Shown piece by piece: positions 23,757 to 35,477 of a DNA stretch of 64,000 nucleotides (positions are counted from its first letter, which is position 1; each line of letters starts with the position of its first letter). Position numbers and translations under genes: made by a program. Below the pieces are notes generated by a model. It saw only the letters and a program-made list of their open reading frames with translations. It did no database searches and was not told the DNA's origin. Source of the DNA: Anagrus nilaparvatae (lineage: Eukaryota > Arthropoda > Insecta > Hymenoptera > Mymaridae); contig JAKSXM010000231.1 in assembly GCA_022575985.1 (NCBI GenBank), positions 3,164,501 to 3,228,500 of the forward strand. Direction: 5' to 3'.

Positions 23757-23904
23757 CCATATAATGTTAAAAAATTTAAAAAACATCATATTTCACTAAA
23801 AAAAGTACAAAGCAACATTTAAATTTACCAAATATATAATAATATTAAAAAAGAGATAATATTGTTACTATATATCTATCTCTTTTTTAATGTTATTATA
23901 TTCT
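23757..23904. repeat. 124-bp direct repeat, copy 1, with hairpin end
   Basis: Positions 23757-23880 are nearly identical to 26842-26965. This copy continues into an inverted partner (AAAAAAGAGATA pairing with TATCTCTTTTTT), giving a terminal hairpin to about 23904. Confidence 0.7.
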
Positions 23905-23908
23905 AGTG

Positions 23909-24949
23909 GAGAGGCCAGCGTATCATTCCGTATGCAAAAAATTCAATCGAGTGTAGAATTGATAGACACCAAGCAGATTATAGTTTTCTGATCCGCTGAT
24001 TCCGAATCTGCGGTTATTTTTACTCTAAAACTGGGGCGTTTGCCGCTAGAGGGCGTTTAGGGGGGGGGGGGTAAAAACGCTATTCTTTGCAAATATCTTG
24101 GAAGCTACGCGTCCTAAGATACTTAAACCCAAGAAACATATAGTTTTTTGACCCGCTGATTCCGAATCTGCAGTTATTTTTTCTCTAAAACGCAGGTGTT
24201 AGCCGCTAGAGGGCGTTTAGGAGGGTAAAAATGCTATTTTTCGCAAATATCTTGGAAGCTACGCGTCCTAAGATACTTAAACCTAAGTAAGATATAGGTC
24301 TTTGACCCGCTGATATCAAATCTACAGTTAAATTTTCTCTAAAATTACAATCTTTTCTGATAGAGGTCGCTTGATAGATAAAAATGCCAAAAATTAATAA
24401 TCAAGGCAATTAAGGTAGGTGCCCTTTTTATTTGAAAGCTTAAGCTTTTATTATTGTATTGAAATCGATAAAATTACACGTTAAATACTTTAATTTCAAA
24501 ATATTATATCATCAATTTAAAAAACGCGTTTTGTCATATTTTAGGTTAAACTAATGTTAACATGAAACTATATCTTACTTAGGTTTAAGTATCTTAGGAT
24601 GCGCAGCTTACAAAAGATTTGAAAAAAATAGCATTTTACCCCTTAACCGCTCTCTAGCGGCAGACTCTCCAGTTTTAGAGATAAAATAACTGCAGATTCG
24701 GAATCAGCGGGTCAAAAAACTATATGTTTTTTGGGTTTAAGTATCTTAGGACGCGTAGCTTCCAAGATATTTGCAAAAAATAGCGTTTTTACCCCCCTAA
24801 ACGCCCTCTAGCGGCAAACGCCCCAGTTTTAGAGTAAAAATAACCGCAGATTCGGAATCAGCGGGTCAAAAAACTATAATCTGCTTGGTGTCTATCAATT
24901 CTACACGCGATTGAATTTTTTGCATACAGAATGATACGCTGGCCTCTCT
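23909..24949. repeat. Foldback element about 1.04 kb
   Basis: Ends GAGAGGCCAGCGTATCATTC and GAATGATACGCTGGCCTCTC are inverted copies, and the arms (about 450 bp) remain highly similar throughout. Each arm contains tandem sub-repeats of about 160 bp with GGAAGCTACGCGTCCTAAG, GACCCGCTGATTCCGAATCTG and CCGCTAGAGGGCGTTTAGG. No ORF is present. Confidence 0.8.
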
Positions 24950-25233
24950 TAATAAATTAATAAATAACAAAAAATTTCCTGAAATAAAAAAAAACAGTAT
25001 TTAATTTTAATGGCATTTTAAATTTTATTTACTATATTTATAGTCAACAATCAGAATTATTTCTGAAAATTAGAAGACAAAATCTATTTAAAAAAAAAAA
25101 GGGTATGAATAGTTTCATACCTATAAAGTTAAATTTCATCTCTAATTTTCAGAAATAATTTTAATTGTTTAGGTTTTATTAAGTAAATATTTTTATAAGT
25201 TATTAATAAACTAGCTATTGAAGATTTTTTTAA

Positions 25234-26445
25234 GGGACGTTTGGGGTAAATATTTTTTCGTAAATCATTTTTTTTTTTTTAGATAAATCACTTCATATAT
25301 GTCTCAAGAGTACGTAAAAAAATTTTTTTTTTTAATTTCTCCCGCAAAGTATATTTTTTAGCCTGTTTTGCCGGCGCCGTCAAACGTGCTTTTGATAAAA
25401 TTTAACGGTATGGCTCTAATATTATCTTACATATCTTCTAACTACTGTTAAATAGTTAGAAATCATGTCGCAACTGGTCACTGATAGAAATTATGAGCAA
25501 ATTTTGCTAATATTCGCGATGGTTTATGACGCCAAATTTAGCCGTGCCAAAATGGTAAAAAATAGCAAATCGGCCCAGCAGCAGGGGTAAAATCAGCTAC
25601 AAGTTCAGTGTGAAAACCAGAAGGATAACTTTATGGCTCAAAAATCACTGATAACTTATAAGTATACTTAAATATACACACAAAAAAATGTTTTGTTAAA
25701 TTTTTAAGAAAAAAAATTATTTACTCTTATTTAGAAAACTATGTTTTTACACCTTCTAATTATGATTTCTCCAAATCTACTTGACCAATTTTAATTTTTT
25801 GGGTCTATTTTTTTTTTTGTAAGTTTCTTTAAATAATAATTAAAAAAAAAAAATAATTTAATAACTAAAAGTATGGAAAAAATTATTCCAAAAGTTTAAA
25901 GTCGTTTTACTCGAAACAGTGTTTGTGAAAAGTATGTACACGATTGCGCGATAACTTCTGCACCGATTTACTTCAAACTTTCTGAGCAACTTAATAAATG
26001 TACTAATTTCGGGATGTCGTCGAGTTTTTTTTTTTTATGTTCTCAAAAAATTTTTGCAGCTGCTTTTGTCCGAAAATTATAGGTCTTTTTTTTCATTTTA
26101 ACTTTGTGTAGCCGCCATTTTGTTCCTAATTAATATTTTTGAAAAAACTCGACGACATCCCGAAAGTACGTGTTTTAAGTCTTACCAACTTTTTTTTTTT
26201 TTTTTTTAGATTATCCTAAGTCAAGATATCATGTACATAAATTTGGAATTTTTGTTTTCAGAGACGCAGTCACACCTCTCTTACGCTAAAATGACGTCAC
26301 AAAAAAAAAAAAAAAAAATTTTTTTCAAATCTTTAAAATATTTGTAAACAATAAAAAAAATTTGAAGCAAATATCTCTATCCGTTATTTCACAATCCTAC
26401 CTTGAAAATCAGCTAAAATTTCTATATATTTACCCCAAACGTCCC
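25234..26445. mobile_element. TTAA-flanked non-autonomous transposon
   Basis: Ends GGGACGTTTGGGGTAAATAT and ATATTTACCCCAAACGTCCC are inverted repeats, each bordered by TTAA (25230-25233 and 26446-26449). Internally TCGGGATGTCGTCGAGTTTT (near 26005) and AAAACTCGACGACATCCCGA (near 26145) form another inverted pair. TTAA targets are used by piggyBac and some Sola elements; the family is not resolved. Confidence 0.75.
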
Positions 26446-26598
26446 TTAAAGGCTATAATAGCTCTTTACGAATTGATAATTAGTTCATAAAGAGTGCTCG
26501 TGGCACGAGCTCTGTGAAAAAAAGTGTGCCTATTGGGAAACATATTAACAAACAATGTTCTATAATTTTTAGGTACCATTATTTTTATTCATTTTTTT

Positions 26599-26784
26599 GT
26601 GTTGAATCTCTTGCATTTTTTAGTCCTCTTATATAAAGTATATAAATTTTGGAAAACGGCTCTGCAAATATTGGGAATTCTTGCTCTAGATGAAGAAAAA
26701 GAAATTGAAAGACAGCTAGTCATTCATCAAATGAGAATACACCGCAGAATGTTAAGGGATTTAAGAAACCCATATAAAATTTAA
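26599..26784 (+). pseudogene. Possible transposase N-terminal fragment
   Basis: A 61-codon frame ends in a charged helix (DEEKEIERQLVIHQMRIHRRMLRDLRNPYKI). The basic RRxLRDxxNP phrase resembles N-terminal regions of PIF/Harbinger transposases (RRxLRDxSNPF), but the match is short. It sits just before copy 2 of the 124-bp repeat. The call is weak. Confidence 0.25.
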
Positions 26785-26841
26785 TTTACAAAATGCATGC
26801 TTTTTAAAATTTTATTCTACAGAGTAATACTGATTCTTAAT

Positions 26842-26965
26842 CCATATAATGTTAAAAAATTTTAAAACATCATATTCCACTAAAAAAAGTACAAAGCAAC
26901 ATTTAAATTTACCAAATATATAATAACATTAAAAAAGAGATAATATTGTTAATATATATCTATAT
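26842..26965. repeat. 124-bp direct repeat, copy 2
   Basis: Near-identical to 23757-23880 in the same orientation. It directly precedes the truncated DIRS reverse transcriptase at about 26975. Confidence 0.7.
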
Positions 26966-26974
26966 ATTAAATTG

Positions 26975-28902
26975 TGAAACCTAGTAGCAGCATCACCAGC
27001 CATAGCCTACGGCTGGTTACACATTAAGAGCCTAGAAATTCTTAAACAAACAGCATTGTTCGCATCAAATTTTAATAAAAATTTTCAAATTAAAATAAAC
27101 GAGGAAGCAGACCAAGACCTCAAGTGGTGGAAAAAAGCAATCCATACAAGCACTAATGAAATTAGGACTAACAGCTACGACCTGGTGATATTCTTAGATG
27201 CATCTACAACGAGTTGGGGTGCAGTCTGTCAAGAAGAACAAACAAAAGGTTTCTGGGACACAAAAGAAAGGGAGAGGCATATCAATTACCTAGAAATTAA
27301 AGCAGCTTTTCTCGCACTCAAGAGCTTTGCCAGAAATCTTTCGAACACTCAGATCCTCCTGATAATATTGATAATACTACAGCATTAGCTTCAATAAATA
27401 AAATGGGCAGCTCAAGATCAGAAGACCTAAATGAAATAACAAAAGAAATTTGGAACTGGTGCGAAAGAAAACATATTTGGGTCTTTGCTGAATACGTAGC
27501 ATCAAAGGAGAATCCAGCTGATGCAGGATCTAGGGTCACAAACATCGATACAGAATGGGAAATCGCAGAAGGAGCTTTTAATCAAATTACATACGAATTT
27601 GGAACTCCAGACATTGACCTATTTGCGTCAAGAATTAACGCTAAATGTAAAAAGTACTGCCCTTGGGAGAGAGACCCCTTTGCCCTAGTAATAAACTCAC
27701 TTACGATAACATAGAAACCATATTTTTGGTACGCATTTCCCCCAATAGCACTTATACCTAAGGTCATAAAAAAGATAAGAGATGAAAGGTCTAGGGGAAT
27801 CCTGATAGTACCCCACTCGACATCTCAATCATGGTATCCAGAATACCAAAATCTTTTGACAAGTAAAACTATAATTTTTCAACCAAGCTATGATCTCTTA
27901 CTTTCTCCTTGCAGGTCAAAGATACACCCACTTTTCAAGAAAATGAGTTTAGTAGCAGGGATTGTTTCAGGATAGCGCTGAAAAGAAAAAATTTTAAAGA
28001 AAGCACCATCAACATAATGTCAGCTTCTCTCGCTGACTCAACATTTAAGCAATATAACTCTGCTTTAAAAACTTGGTGGACCTTCTGCAAAGAAAATAAG
28101 GTAGACCCCTTTGATCCTTCAGAAGAGCAAGTGCTTGGCTGTCTGACAGAAAAATTTCAAGAGGGTGCAGCTTTTGGGACTATCAATTCACTAAAAGCTG
28201 CTATCTCTCTGGTGACCGATTCCAAATTTTCAAACCCCTTACACTCCTCAAGGTTTATAAAGGGAGTTTTCAGACTTAGGCCAACGGCACCCAGGTACGA
28301 CAGTACCTGGGACCCAGGCATAGTACTGAATATGGTAGCAAAGTGGTACCCGCTAGAAGATCTAGATCTAAACAAACTATCTAGAAAATTAACCATATTA
28401 TTGGCCTTAGGATCGGCCTTCAGAGTGCAATCTCTATCCGGTTAGGGATATAGCACAAACAACTGAAGGCGTGCAAGTCAACATCAGCTTCTTTATTAAT
28501 ACCTCAAAACCAGGTAGAGCCCAGCCATCGGTATTTTTTCCTTACTTCAAGGAAAAGAAACAAATATGAATCGCATCAACTATTAAACACTACCTAAAGG
28601 TAACAAAGGAGTTAAGAGCAGAAAAAGAACAACTTCTTCTTTCCACCAAGCACCCACATAATCCGGTAGGCTCACAGACAGTCAGCAGATGGATCAAAGA
28701 AGTCTTGGTTGAAGCTGGAGTCAGCGATAACTTCAAAGCCCACAGCACAAGACATGCTTCTACGTCAAAGGCCCTGAAGACAGGACTTGACATAAGCTTG
28801 ATTAAAAAAACTGCAGGATGGTCTGAAACTTCTAAAGTTTTCAATACCTTCTATAATAGGCCAATAGAAGAAAATTTTGCACAAAAAGTCTTTGACATAT
28901 AA
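26975..28902 (+). pseudogene. DIRS-type retroelement: RT end, RNase H, tyrosine recombinase
   Basis: A 5'-truncated copy. It opens within the reverse transcriptase thumb (NLVAASPAIAYGWLHIKSLEIL). RNase H follows: LVIFLDASTTSWGAV, HINYLEIKAAFLAL, a frameshift near 27365, then AEYVASKENPADAGSR. After a break at 27715-27900 comes a tyrosine recombinase: SAS/core-binding part (ADSTFKQYNSALKTWWTFC), catalytic Arg in LALGSAFRVQSLS, a break at 28442, then HSTRH (HxxR) and FNTFYNR tyrosine. So the R-H-R-Y set can be recognised across broken frames. DIRS elements integrate with this recombinase instead of a DDE integrase. Several stops and shifts make it inactive. Confidence 0.8.
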
Positions 28903-29150
28903 ACTAACATATTTTTGGGTGTATATCTTATATCTAAAAAAAATAAAATTTATATCTAAAAATATAAAATAATTTATATCTAAAAAAAGAAAAAAAAAAA
29001 AAAACTTAAATAAATATATAACAAAATAATTAACTGAAGCTTGTAACATATGCCTTTATACTTTTCATATGCAATATAAATAATAAAGTGGCTTGATTTT
29101 TAAAAATAAAGAAACTTTCTTTTTAAAAAAATCTCTAAAATGCTACGTTA

Positions 29151-29252
29151 AGATATCTCTGAAGGAGATAAACGAAATATAATTGAGAATTAAACGAACT
29201 TCCCAAAGTGAAGTTCAATTGAAATTATATGAGTATACTCCTTCAGAGATAT
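29151..29252. repeat. Hairpin downstream of DIRS recombinase
   Basis: GATATCTCTGAAGGAG near 29151 pairs with CTCCTTCAGAGATATC near 29237, and the intervening bases also fold (AATATAATTGAGAATT with AATTGAAATTATAT). It may belong to the inverted terminal or internal complementary region of the DIRS element. Confidence 0.5.
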
Positions 29253-29394
29253 CCATGCTTTCCCACCCAGAAAAACAAAATCCTTAAAATATAAACAACA
29301 CAAAAAATTTTTTATTTTTTCCCATCCCAAAATATACCTCTCTAAACTAAATGAAGGGGTTACAATCCAGAGGAGACTATCAGGTGCCAGACAC

Positions 29395-29547
29395 ACACTG
29401 AAAAAATTTTATACAGCCTTTGTCCATAAATAAAAAATGCCCCAAATCGCAGTTTACCATCCTCGGCTTCGCCTCGGAAGGTAATTTACGTGCGATTGGG
29501 GTCATTCTTTACTTTTCTGGACACGAGCCGTAAATATACTATTTTTT
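29395..29547. mobile_element. CACTG MITE copy with CAAATCGCA hairpin
   Basis: Starts CACTGAAAAAATTTTATACAG and contains the same hairpin block (AAATCGCAGTTTACCATCC...GGAAGGTAATTTACGTGCGAT) as 15230-15380. The right end lacks the CAGTG terminus, so the copy is truncated. Confidence 0.6.
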
Positions 29548-29549
29548 AA

Positions 29550-30099
29550 GATAAATTTTGAAAATAAAAATAACAGAGGTTTTATTAAAACTATTTTGAC
29601 CAAAACCAATATAGTAAATTGCCAGATTTTTTATTTTTTTAAATTTTTTGTTATTTTGTACTGAAAAAGGTATGAAACAGTATAAAAGTAAAGCAAGATG
29701 GTTTACTGGGCCAGAGAGCTCAAAAAATTTGATATTAACAGATTAACTGAATTTTAAAATTTTTTGATTTTTTAAAATAATACTTAATCATTAATAAAAT
29801 TTTGTGTATTTAATTATAATTAAATATTTAAATAAATATATTAAAAAATAGGGAAATAAGTATAAGAAATACAATAAATCCTCATTTTATCTAATTGGTC
29901 GATTAAGTGATGCTCTGTAGTATCAGCGGTTCATTGAATAAAAATTTCTAAGATAATTAAAAAAGTTAATTTTTTAAAGCTTGTTAGCATTTATAATTCG
30001 ATTTTGCTTAATTTTGTGCTAATTTTGCAATAATTTGTTAATAACAATTAGTCTGACACTTGTAGGTCAAAATACACCCCGGATTCGGTTTGAGCAGAT
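29550..30099. other. AT-rich DNA left of the gypsy element
   Basis: No gene or repeat was recognised before the LTR starts at 30100. Confidence 0.4.
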
Positions 30100-30383
30100 T
30101 GTAAGAGGGGATACTGGATAGCCTGAGTAGGGGTGAAGGCGCTAGGAGCACAGTATAGAGATCAGTGTATCTGAGATACTTAAAGTGACTGGTTGTTCTA
30201 TGTATTATATATGTACCACAGCTATCCACTCTAAATAAATTGAGTTATTATAAATAAATGATTATTAGTATCCTGAGTTACATTCCTTTGACCTCCTCAT
30301 CCTCTTCGAGATTTAGGTCCGGAGATCAAAGTAAGTAAAGAGAATCTCGTGGCGACCGTGTACTCTGTAATGGCGCGCTCACA
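30100..30383 (+). repeat. Gypsy 5' LTR, 284 bp
   Basis: Begins TGTAAGAGGGG and ends GCGCTCACA, directly before a primer binding site. The same 284 bases, a few per cent diverged, occur at 42696-42979 in the same orientation. AATAAAT motifs and a TATATATG stretch inside fit an LTR. Confidence 0.8.
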
Positions 30384-30401
30384 TGGCGACCGTGACAGGA
30401 C
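30384..30401 (+). other. Primer binding site for tRNA-Arg
   Basis: TGGCGACCGTGACAGGAC is complementary to the 3' end of an arthropod tRNA-Arg (…GTCACGGTCGCCA). This primer is used by the mdg1/412 group of gypsy elements, placing this family there. Confidence 0.7.
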
Positions 30402-30676
30402 GCCGCAGTAACCACGCCGTCAAATAAGTGGTGGTTATCAAATTTACAATAAACTATTAAAGGATTAAACATTAAATATTAATATTCTAAATATTAAGTG
30501 TGAAAAATAAGTGATTTGTTATTTAATCAAAAGTGACTATAAGTAGTGAAAATTAAATACTGTCATAAATTTAGCAAATTGGCCAAATCCTTATTTGGGA
30601 TACACTATTGATATCCTAATCTCATTATCATTAATAAACAATTATTAACTAATTAAACCGGCGTTTTAGAGTCAAA

Positions 30677-32040
30677 ATGGTGGCGAATGAGATTGAGGAT
30701 GACGTTTCGCTACATTCGGGGGAAGGAGATGAAGTCTAGCATCCAATGAACCGGAAGTGGTTCATCGAAGGTGGGCCAATAACTTTGGACTGGCCAATAG
30801 CAGCCAGGGAACCCCTCGAAGAAGGGGAAGAGGCATCAGAAGTCCACCATTAAACGATCGTCGAGCAACGCCACCTCCTGGTCGAGTGCAACAAGAACAG
30901 GAAGGAAGACAGGAGGGCCATGATGGCCGGGAAAGTCCGAGGGGCCAAAGAAGAATGGTGGGAGTCAATGATGTGGAACTACTGCGGGAACGCATTCACC
31001 AGCTTGAAGTAGAAAGGCAACAGTTACTCCGTGAACGAGTAGGTGGCGCAGGCAATGTAAATGGGAGACAAATGGAGGTTCGGCGAAGGTCGACTCAGGA
31101 TCAATTCAATTCGGTAACTAAAAGTATTCGGCAGGCGGATGTAAATTTTAATGGCAACATAAAGAAAACAAACCCGGTGTGGTTTGTTAATCAAATTGAG
31201 GAGATGGCAAATCAAGAACTAGTAGGAGATGAAGCTATCAAAAGTGTATTCAAGGCGGCGTTTAAAGGAGATGCAGCCAACTGGTTTCGTTTAGCGGATG
31301 AAGGAGACTATCAGCAATTGAGACGTCGATTCTTGGATAAGTATTGGTCTGAAACCATTCAAAGGGAAGTAAGTGCTTATTTGAGGTCAGGATGCTGTGA
31401 AAGTAACAACGGTAGAGAAAACTACTTTCTGAAGTGGGCTAACCATGCTTGTCATCTAAATCACTTTTCTAATGATGAGGAAATAATTGATCAACTGAAG
31501 TGGCATTTTTCTGAAGCAGTAGTGGACAGGCTAGAAATGAGACAACCTCGAACTATATGGGAAATGGCTAAAATACTAGCAAGGATCGATGGTAATGGCG
31601 TTTTGGACAAAGATGGCAACAAAGCAAGAGGTAAAGATGGCACGTCAAAAAGCTATTATAAGAAGAATTTTCGAGGCGACCAAACTCAAAGAAAAGAAGT
31701 TGGAAAGCCTACAAAAGACCAAAAGGGACAAGAGAGAGAGGAGAACGATCCAAGAGAACATAAATACAAAAGAAATTTTAAAGGGACAAATGGCAATCAG
31801 CAAACGCGTGAGAGAAAAATAAGAGCAATCAATTATACAGGAAATCAAAACTCAGATTCAGAATGGGAAGATATCAATTCGGAAAAGGAAATCATTAAAA
31901 GTTCTGATGAAGAAGACGCATATTCTGAAACTGAGGAGTATGAAGTGAACGTTGTAGAAGAATCAAATGGAAAAGGGAGTCCGATGATTGAAGTTCTAGT
32001 AAATAAAAGGTTAGTGAGGGCACTATTAGATACGGGTGCT
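30677..32040 (+). pseudogene. gag: Gypsy gag (broken) running into protease
   Basis: The ATG at 30677 (MVANEIEDDVSLHSGEG) is followed by a lost base near 30732 and a TAG, relative to the intact start in the copy at 43273. The frame then reads through GlyArg-rich RRGRGIRSPP, a Gln/Glu-rich helix, the capsid core (NPVWFVNQIEEMANQ, FKGDAANWFRL, RRRFLDKYWS) and a highly charged C-terminal part. No CCHC zinc knuckle is seen, as in mdg1/412-type gags. The frame enters the aspartic protease (VRALLDTGA) and stops at 32041. Gag builds the particle that packages element RNA. It is dead in this copy. Confidence 0.8.
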
Positions 32041-34971
32041 TAATTATCGGTAATCTCTAAAGCACTGTTATCCAATCTAGGAGAAAAGGAGGACGTTAGA
32101 ATATTGCCAGTGAGCAATGTGATAATAAAAGGAGTATGTGGCAGTCAGAGAAAAATAAAGGAGCAAGCACATCTAAATATATAAGTAATGGATAAAATGC
32201 TATAATGGATATTTTTAGTAGTCCCATGGATGAACAACGAAATGATAATCGGAATTGACTTACTGAAGGAACTTAAAGCGAAGATTGATATAACAGACCA
32301 ATCAGTAATAATTAAAGGAACGAAGATTAAGTTCGTACAAGAAAAGTTATTGTATCAAATCGAAGCAAAATTGGAAGAAGATATCAGAAAATTGGTGGGA
32401 GAATTCCCAAGAATATTCAATGAAGGGCTAGGTGCAATGAAGGCAGAAAAGGTTAAAATTAATATGGTGGACAAAAGGCCATATAAGGGACCAATGTATC
32501 CAATTCCGGAGATACACATGCCACAAGCTAGAATATATATAAAGGAAATGCTAGAAAAAGGAGTCATCAAAAAAAGCCCAACCGATTATGTCAATCCATT
32601 GGTAGTGCAAGAGAATGGTTTTATCAGATTATGTTTGGATGCCCGGCTAATAAATAGTAGAATGGAAGGAGATACCCATCAACCACCAACCATAGAAGAA
32701 TTGGTAACAAGAATGGGAAAAGCGAAATGGTTTTCGACAATAGACATCAAATGGGAATTTTTAAACATGGAACTGGTGGAAGAATCTATGCAATACACAG
32801 GTTTCTTATTCGACGGGGAGACATACGTGCATAGAAGACTACCTTTTGGGTTGAAAATATCAACAGGTAGATTTACACGAGAATTTAAAACCAAACTACA
32901 ACGCATCAAATCAAATAAAATAATAATATACATAGATGAAGTGGTAATTTTTACAGAAACAAGAGAAGAAAACTTGAAAATTCTTAAACAAGTACTAATG
33001 GAAATCGATAAAATGAACGTAAGAGTGGCACTAGAAAAAGCGCAATTAGTTAAAGAAGAAATAAAGTTTTTGGGACACACATTCAAAGAGCATGTAATAA
33101 TGATGAATGAGGAAACCAAAAAGAATATAATAGAATTTCCAAGACCATCGAACAAAAAGAAGCTGCAAGGGTTCATCGGACTAGCAAATTGGGATAGAAG
33201 GTTCATTCCTGAATTGGCAACGATCATCAAACCATTGAATCAACTGTTGAAAAAAGAACAAAAATTTATATGGACAGAAGAGCAAGAAAAAGCATTTTTA
33301 GAGGTTAAAAAGGCGTTTCAAAGAGCGAGTAAATTATTTACAATCCAAGAAGGTTGGAAATTTGTAGTTCAAACGGATGCATCCTTGAGCGGAATTGGAG
33401 CAAGATTGTATCAAGTCAATGGAGAAGAAGAGAATACAATAGCTTATGCTAGTAGGATGTTAAAAGACACAGAGATGAAGTATACTACTACAGAAATTGA
33501 AGCTTTAGCAGTCTTGTATGCGGTGGACAAATGGAGGGTATGGTTATATGGCAGACCGATAAAAGTTGAAACTGACCATATAGCACTGACATTCCTACTA
33601 TCATGTCGGCTAAGCAATGCAAGAATTACCAGATGGATCTTGGAGTTGGCACAGTTTAATATTGAATGGAAACACATAGAAGGAAGAAACAACCTAATTG
33701 CAGATACGTTATCAAGATTAACAGAAAACAAGAAGACAACAGAAAACATCGTAGAAATCAGGCAATTCAAGCAGAATTATAATGAATGGGCAAGACTAAG
33801 AAGAGAAATAGTAAAAGAACAAGAAGAAGAAGCAAAAACTGCCAAATCAAAAAAATATGACCAAGGTGAAATCCAAACAGATCCAGATGGATTAAAAAGG
33901 AAAAAAATACAAAATGATTGGAAAATAATATTACCAAAAACCATTATAGATAGAGTGATAAAAAAAGTACACATATTTTTACTACATGCGGGAGATAGAA
34001 AGTTGATAGCAATCATGTCAGCTCATTTTATTGGAGAAGGTATACACAATAGATGTAAATTAAGATCGAAATCATGCGATCTATGTCAACGAACGAAGTA
34101 CTACACAAAAAGGACAGAAGGTAGATTCAACATCGAACTTCCAAATGAACCAAATCAACAATGGTCAGTTGATATATTTGGACCATTAGTAACATCAAAC
34201 TTTGGGCATAAGTACATAATCGTAATTTTAGATAGATTCACCAAACAAACATCTCTATTACCAAGTAAAAATATCAAAGCCAAGACAGTCACAAACAAAA
34301 TAGCGAACTACATGGAAAAAAACAATATATATCCACATTATATCCTCACAGAAAAAGGCAATCAATTTAAAAGCAAAAGTTGGAATCAATGGGCAAAAAA
34401 CAATAACATAGAGGTGCAATTAACATCACCGTATAATCCACAAGGTAATCCAGTGGAACGGGTCATGAAAGAAATAGGCAGAATATTAAGAGCTTATTGT
34501 CATAATCAACAAACGAACTGGTTTAACATGGTCAAGCAGATGGAGATATATTTCAATAATACACAGCATTCAGCAATTAAAATGTCACCAAATCAAGTAA
34601 ATGGAAGGGAGGAGCTCGTTCTACCTATGAACCTGAAAGCGATCTCACAAAGAAGAGAGGTGGACAAGAAATTAATTAGATCCAATCTAGAGAAGGCAGC
34701 CAATCAGGAAATAAAATGGCAAAACAAATACAAAAAGCCACATAAAGGTTTCAAAATAGGTACATGGGTTCTAAGAAGAATAAGTAAGCCATCATCTAAA
34801 GCACGCAAGATCATGAAAAAAATTTGTTTATTATATGATGGACCATGGTTAATTACAAAATCCGAATTAAAGAATGCATACCAAATACGACATAAAACAA
34901 CAAACAAAAAAGTAATAATAAATGCTAGAAGATTAAGACCATATTATTTTGATGGTAACTGCATAAAATAG
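32041..34971 (+). pseudogene. pol: Gypsy pol: protease, RT, RNase H, integrase (broken)
   Basis: Same frame as gag but with three TAA stops in the protease (32041, 32182, 32203). After 32230 the frame is open for 913 codons. RT shows GFIRLCLDARLIN, DIKWEFLNM, LPFGLKISTG and the active-site box, which reads YIDE at 32929-32940 instead of YxDD. RNase H has VVQTDASLSGIGA, TEIEALAVLYAV and NLIADTLSRL. Integrase has the HHCC region (CDLCQRT), SVDIFGPL as first Asp, TEKGNQF where the second Asp is expected (Glu at 34351), and NPVERVMKEIGR with the Glu. Length is normal for a gypsy pol. Catalytic changes plus stops say this copy cannot move by itself. Confidence 0.85.
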
Positions 34972-35106
34972 TACTAAAAGGAGACAAATGGGTGATTTCT
35001 GACATAAGCATCGCTAAACAACATAAGAACACCCAAATAAACACAAGTAAATAATTCGACTACCGAAATAAGATAAAACAGAAAATTTAAATATCAACAA
35101 GATATA
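34972..35106 (+). other. Gypsy 3' untranslated remnant
   Basis: After the pol stop comes AGGAGACAAATGGGTGATTT, similar in style to GGGGACAAATGGTCACCC at about 42557, just before the second LTR. No 3' LTR follows here. The element is interrupted or cut near 35107. Confidence 0.4.
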
Positions 35107-35477
35107 GGCGTCCTGCATGAGGCGTATCCGTTTGTAATCACGTGATATTTTTATTACCCCCAAATTTAGTTGGGATACTTTCAATGTAAATTGTATGGGA
35201 AAATTATAAAAATAGCTATTTTTCAATAATTAAAAAAATTTTTCTTACCCTTTTTGCAATTAAAAAATCAAAAATAAGTCGTATTTTCTTTTTTAATTAA
35301 TCAAATCATATATAAGTGTAATTCTGTTTGCTTTCTTTTTACGGTAAGTAAATTTCTAAGTTAAGAAGGTTATACACGCATTATTTAACGTGTAATGCAA
35401 ATTTTTTTATTTTATAAAGAATAAATAATGAATTAAATTTTTTGTTTTTTTCAACGAAAATTAGATATTTGAATAAA

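Noticed and set aside
27318..28844. Minus-strand ORFs over the DIRS region
   Set aside because: Antisense to RNase H and recombinase motifs that are clear on the plus strand.
32355..34907. Minus-strand ORFs of 67-183 codons
   Set aside because: Shadows of the gypsy pol frame on the opposite strand.
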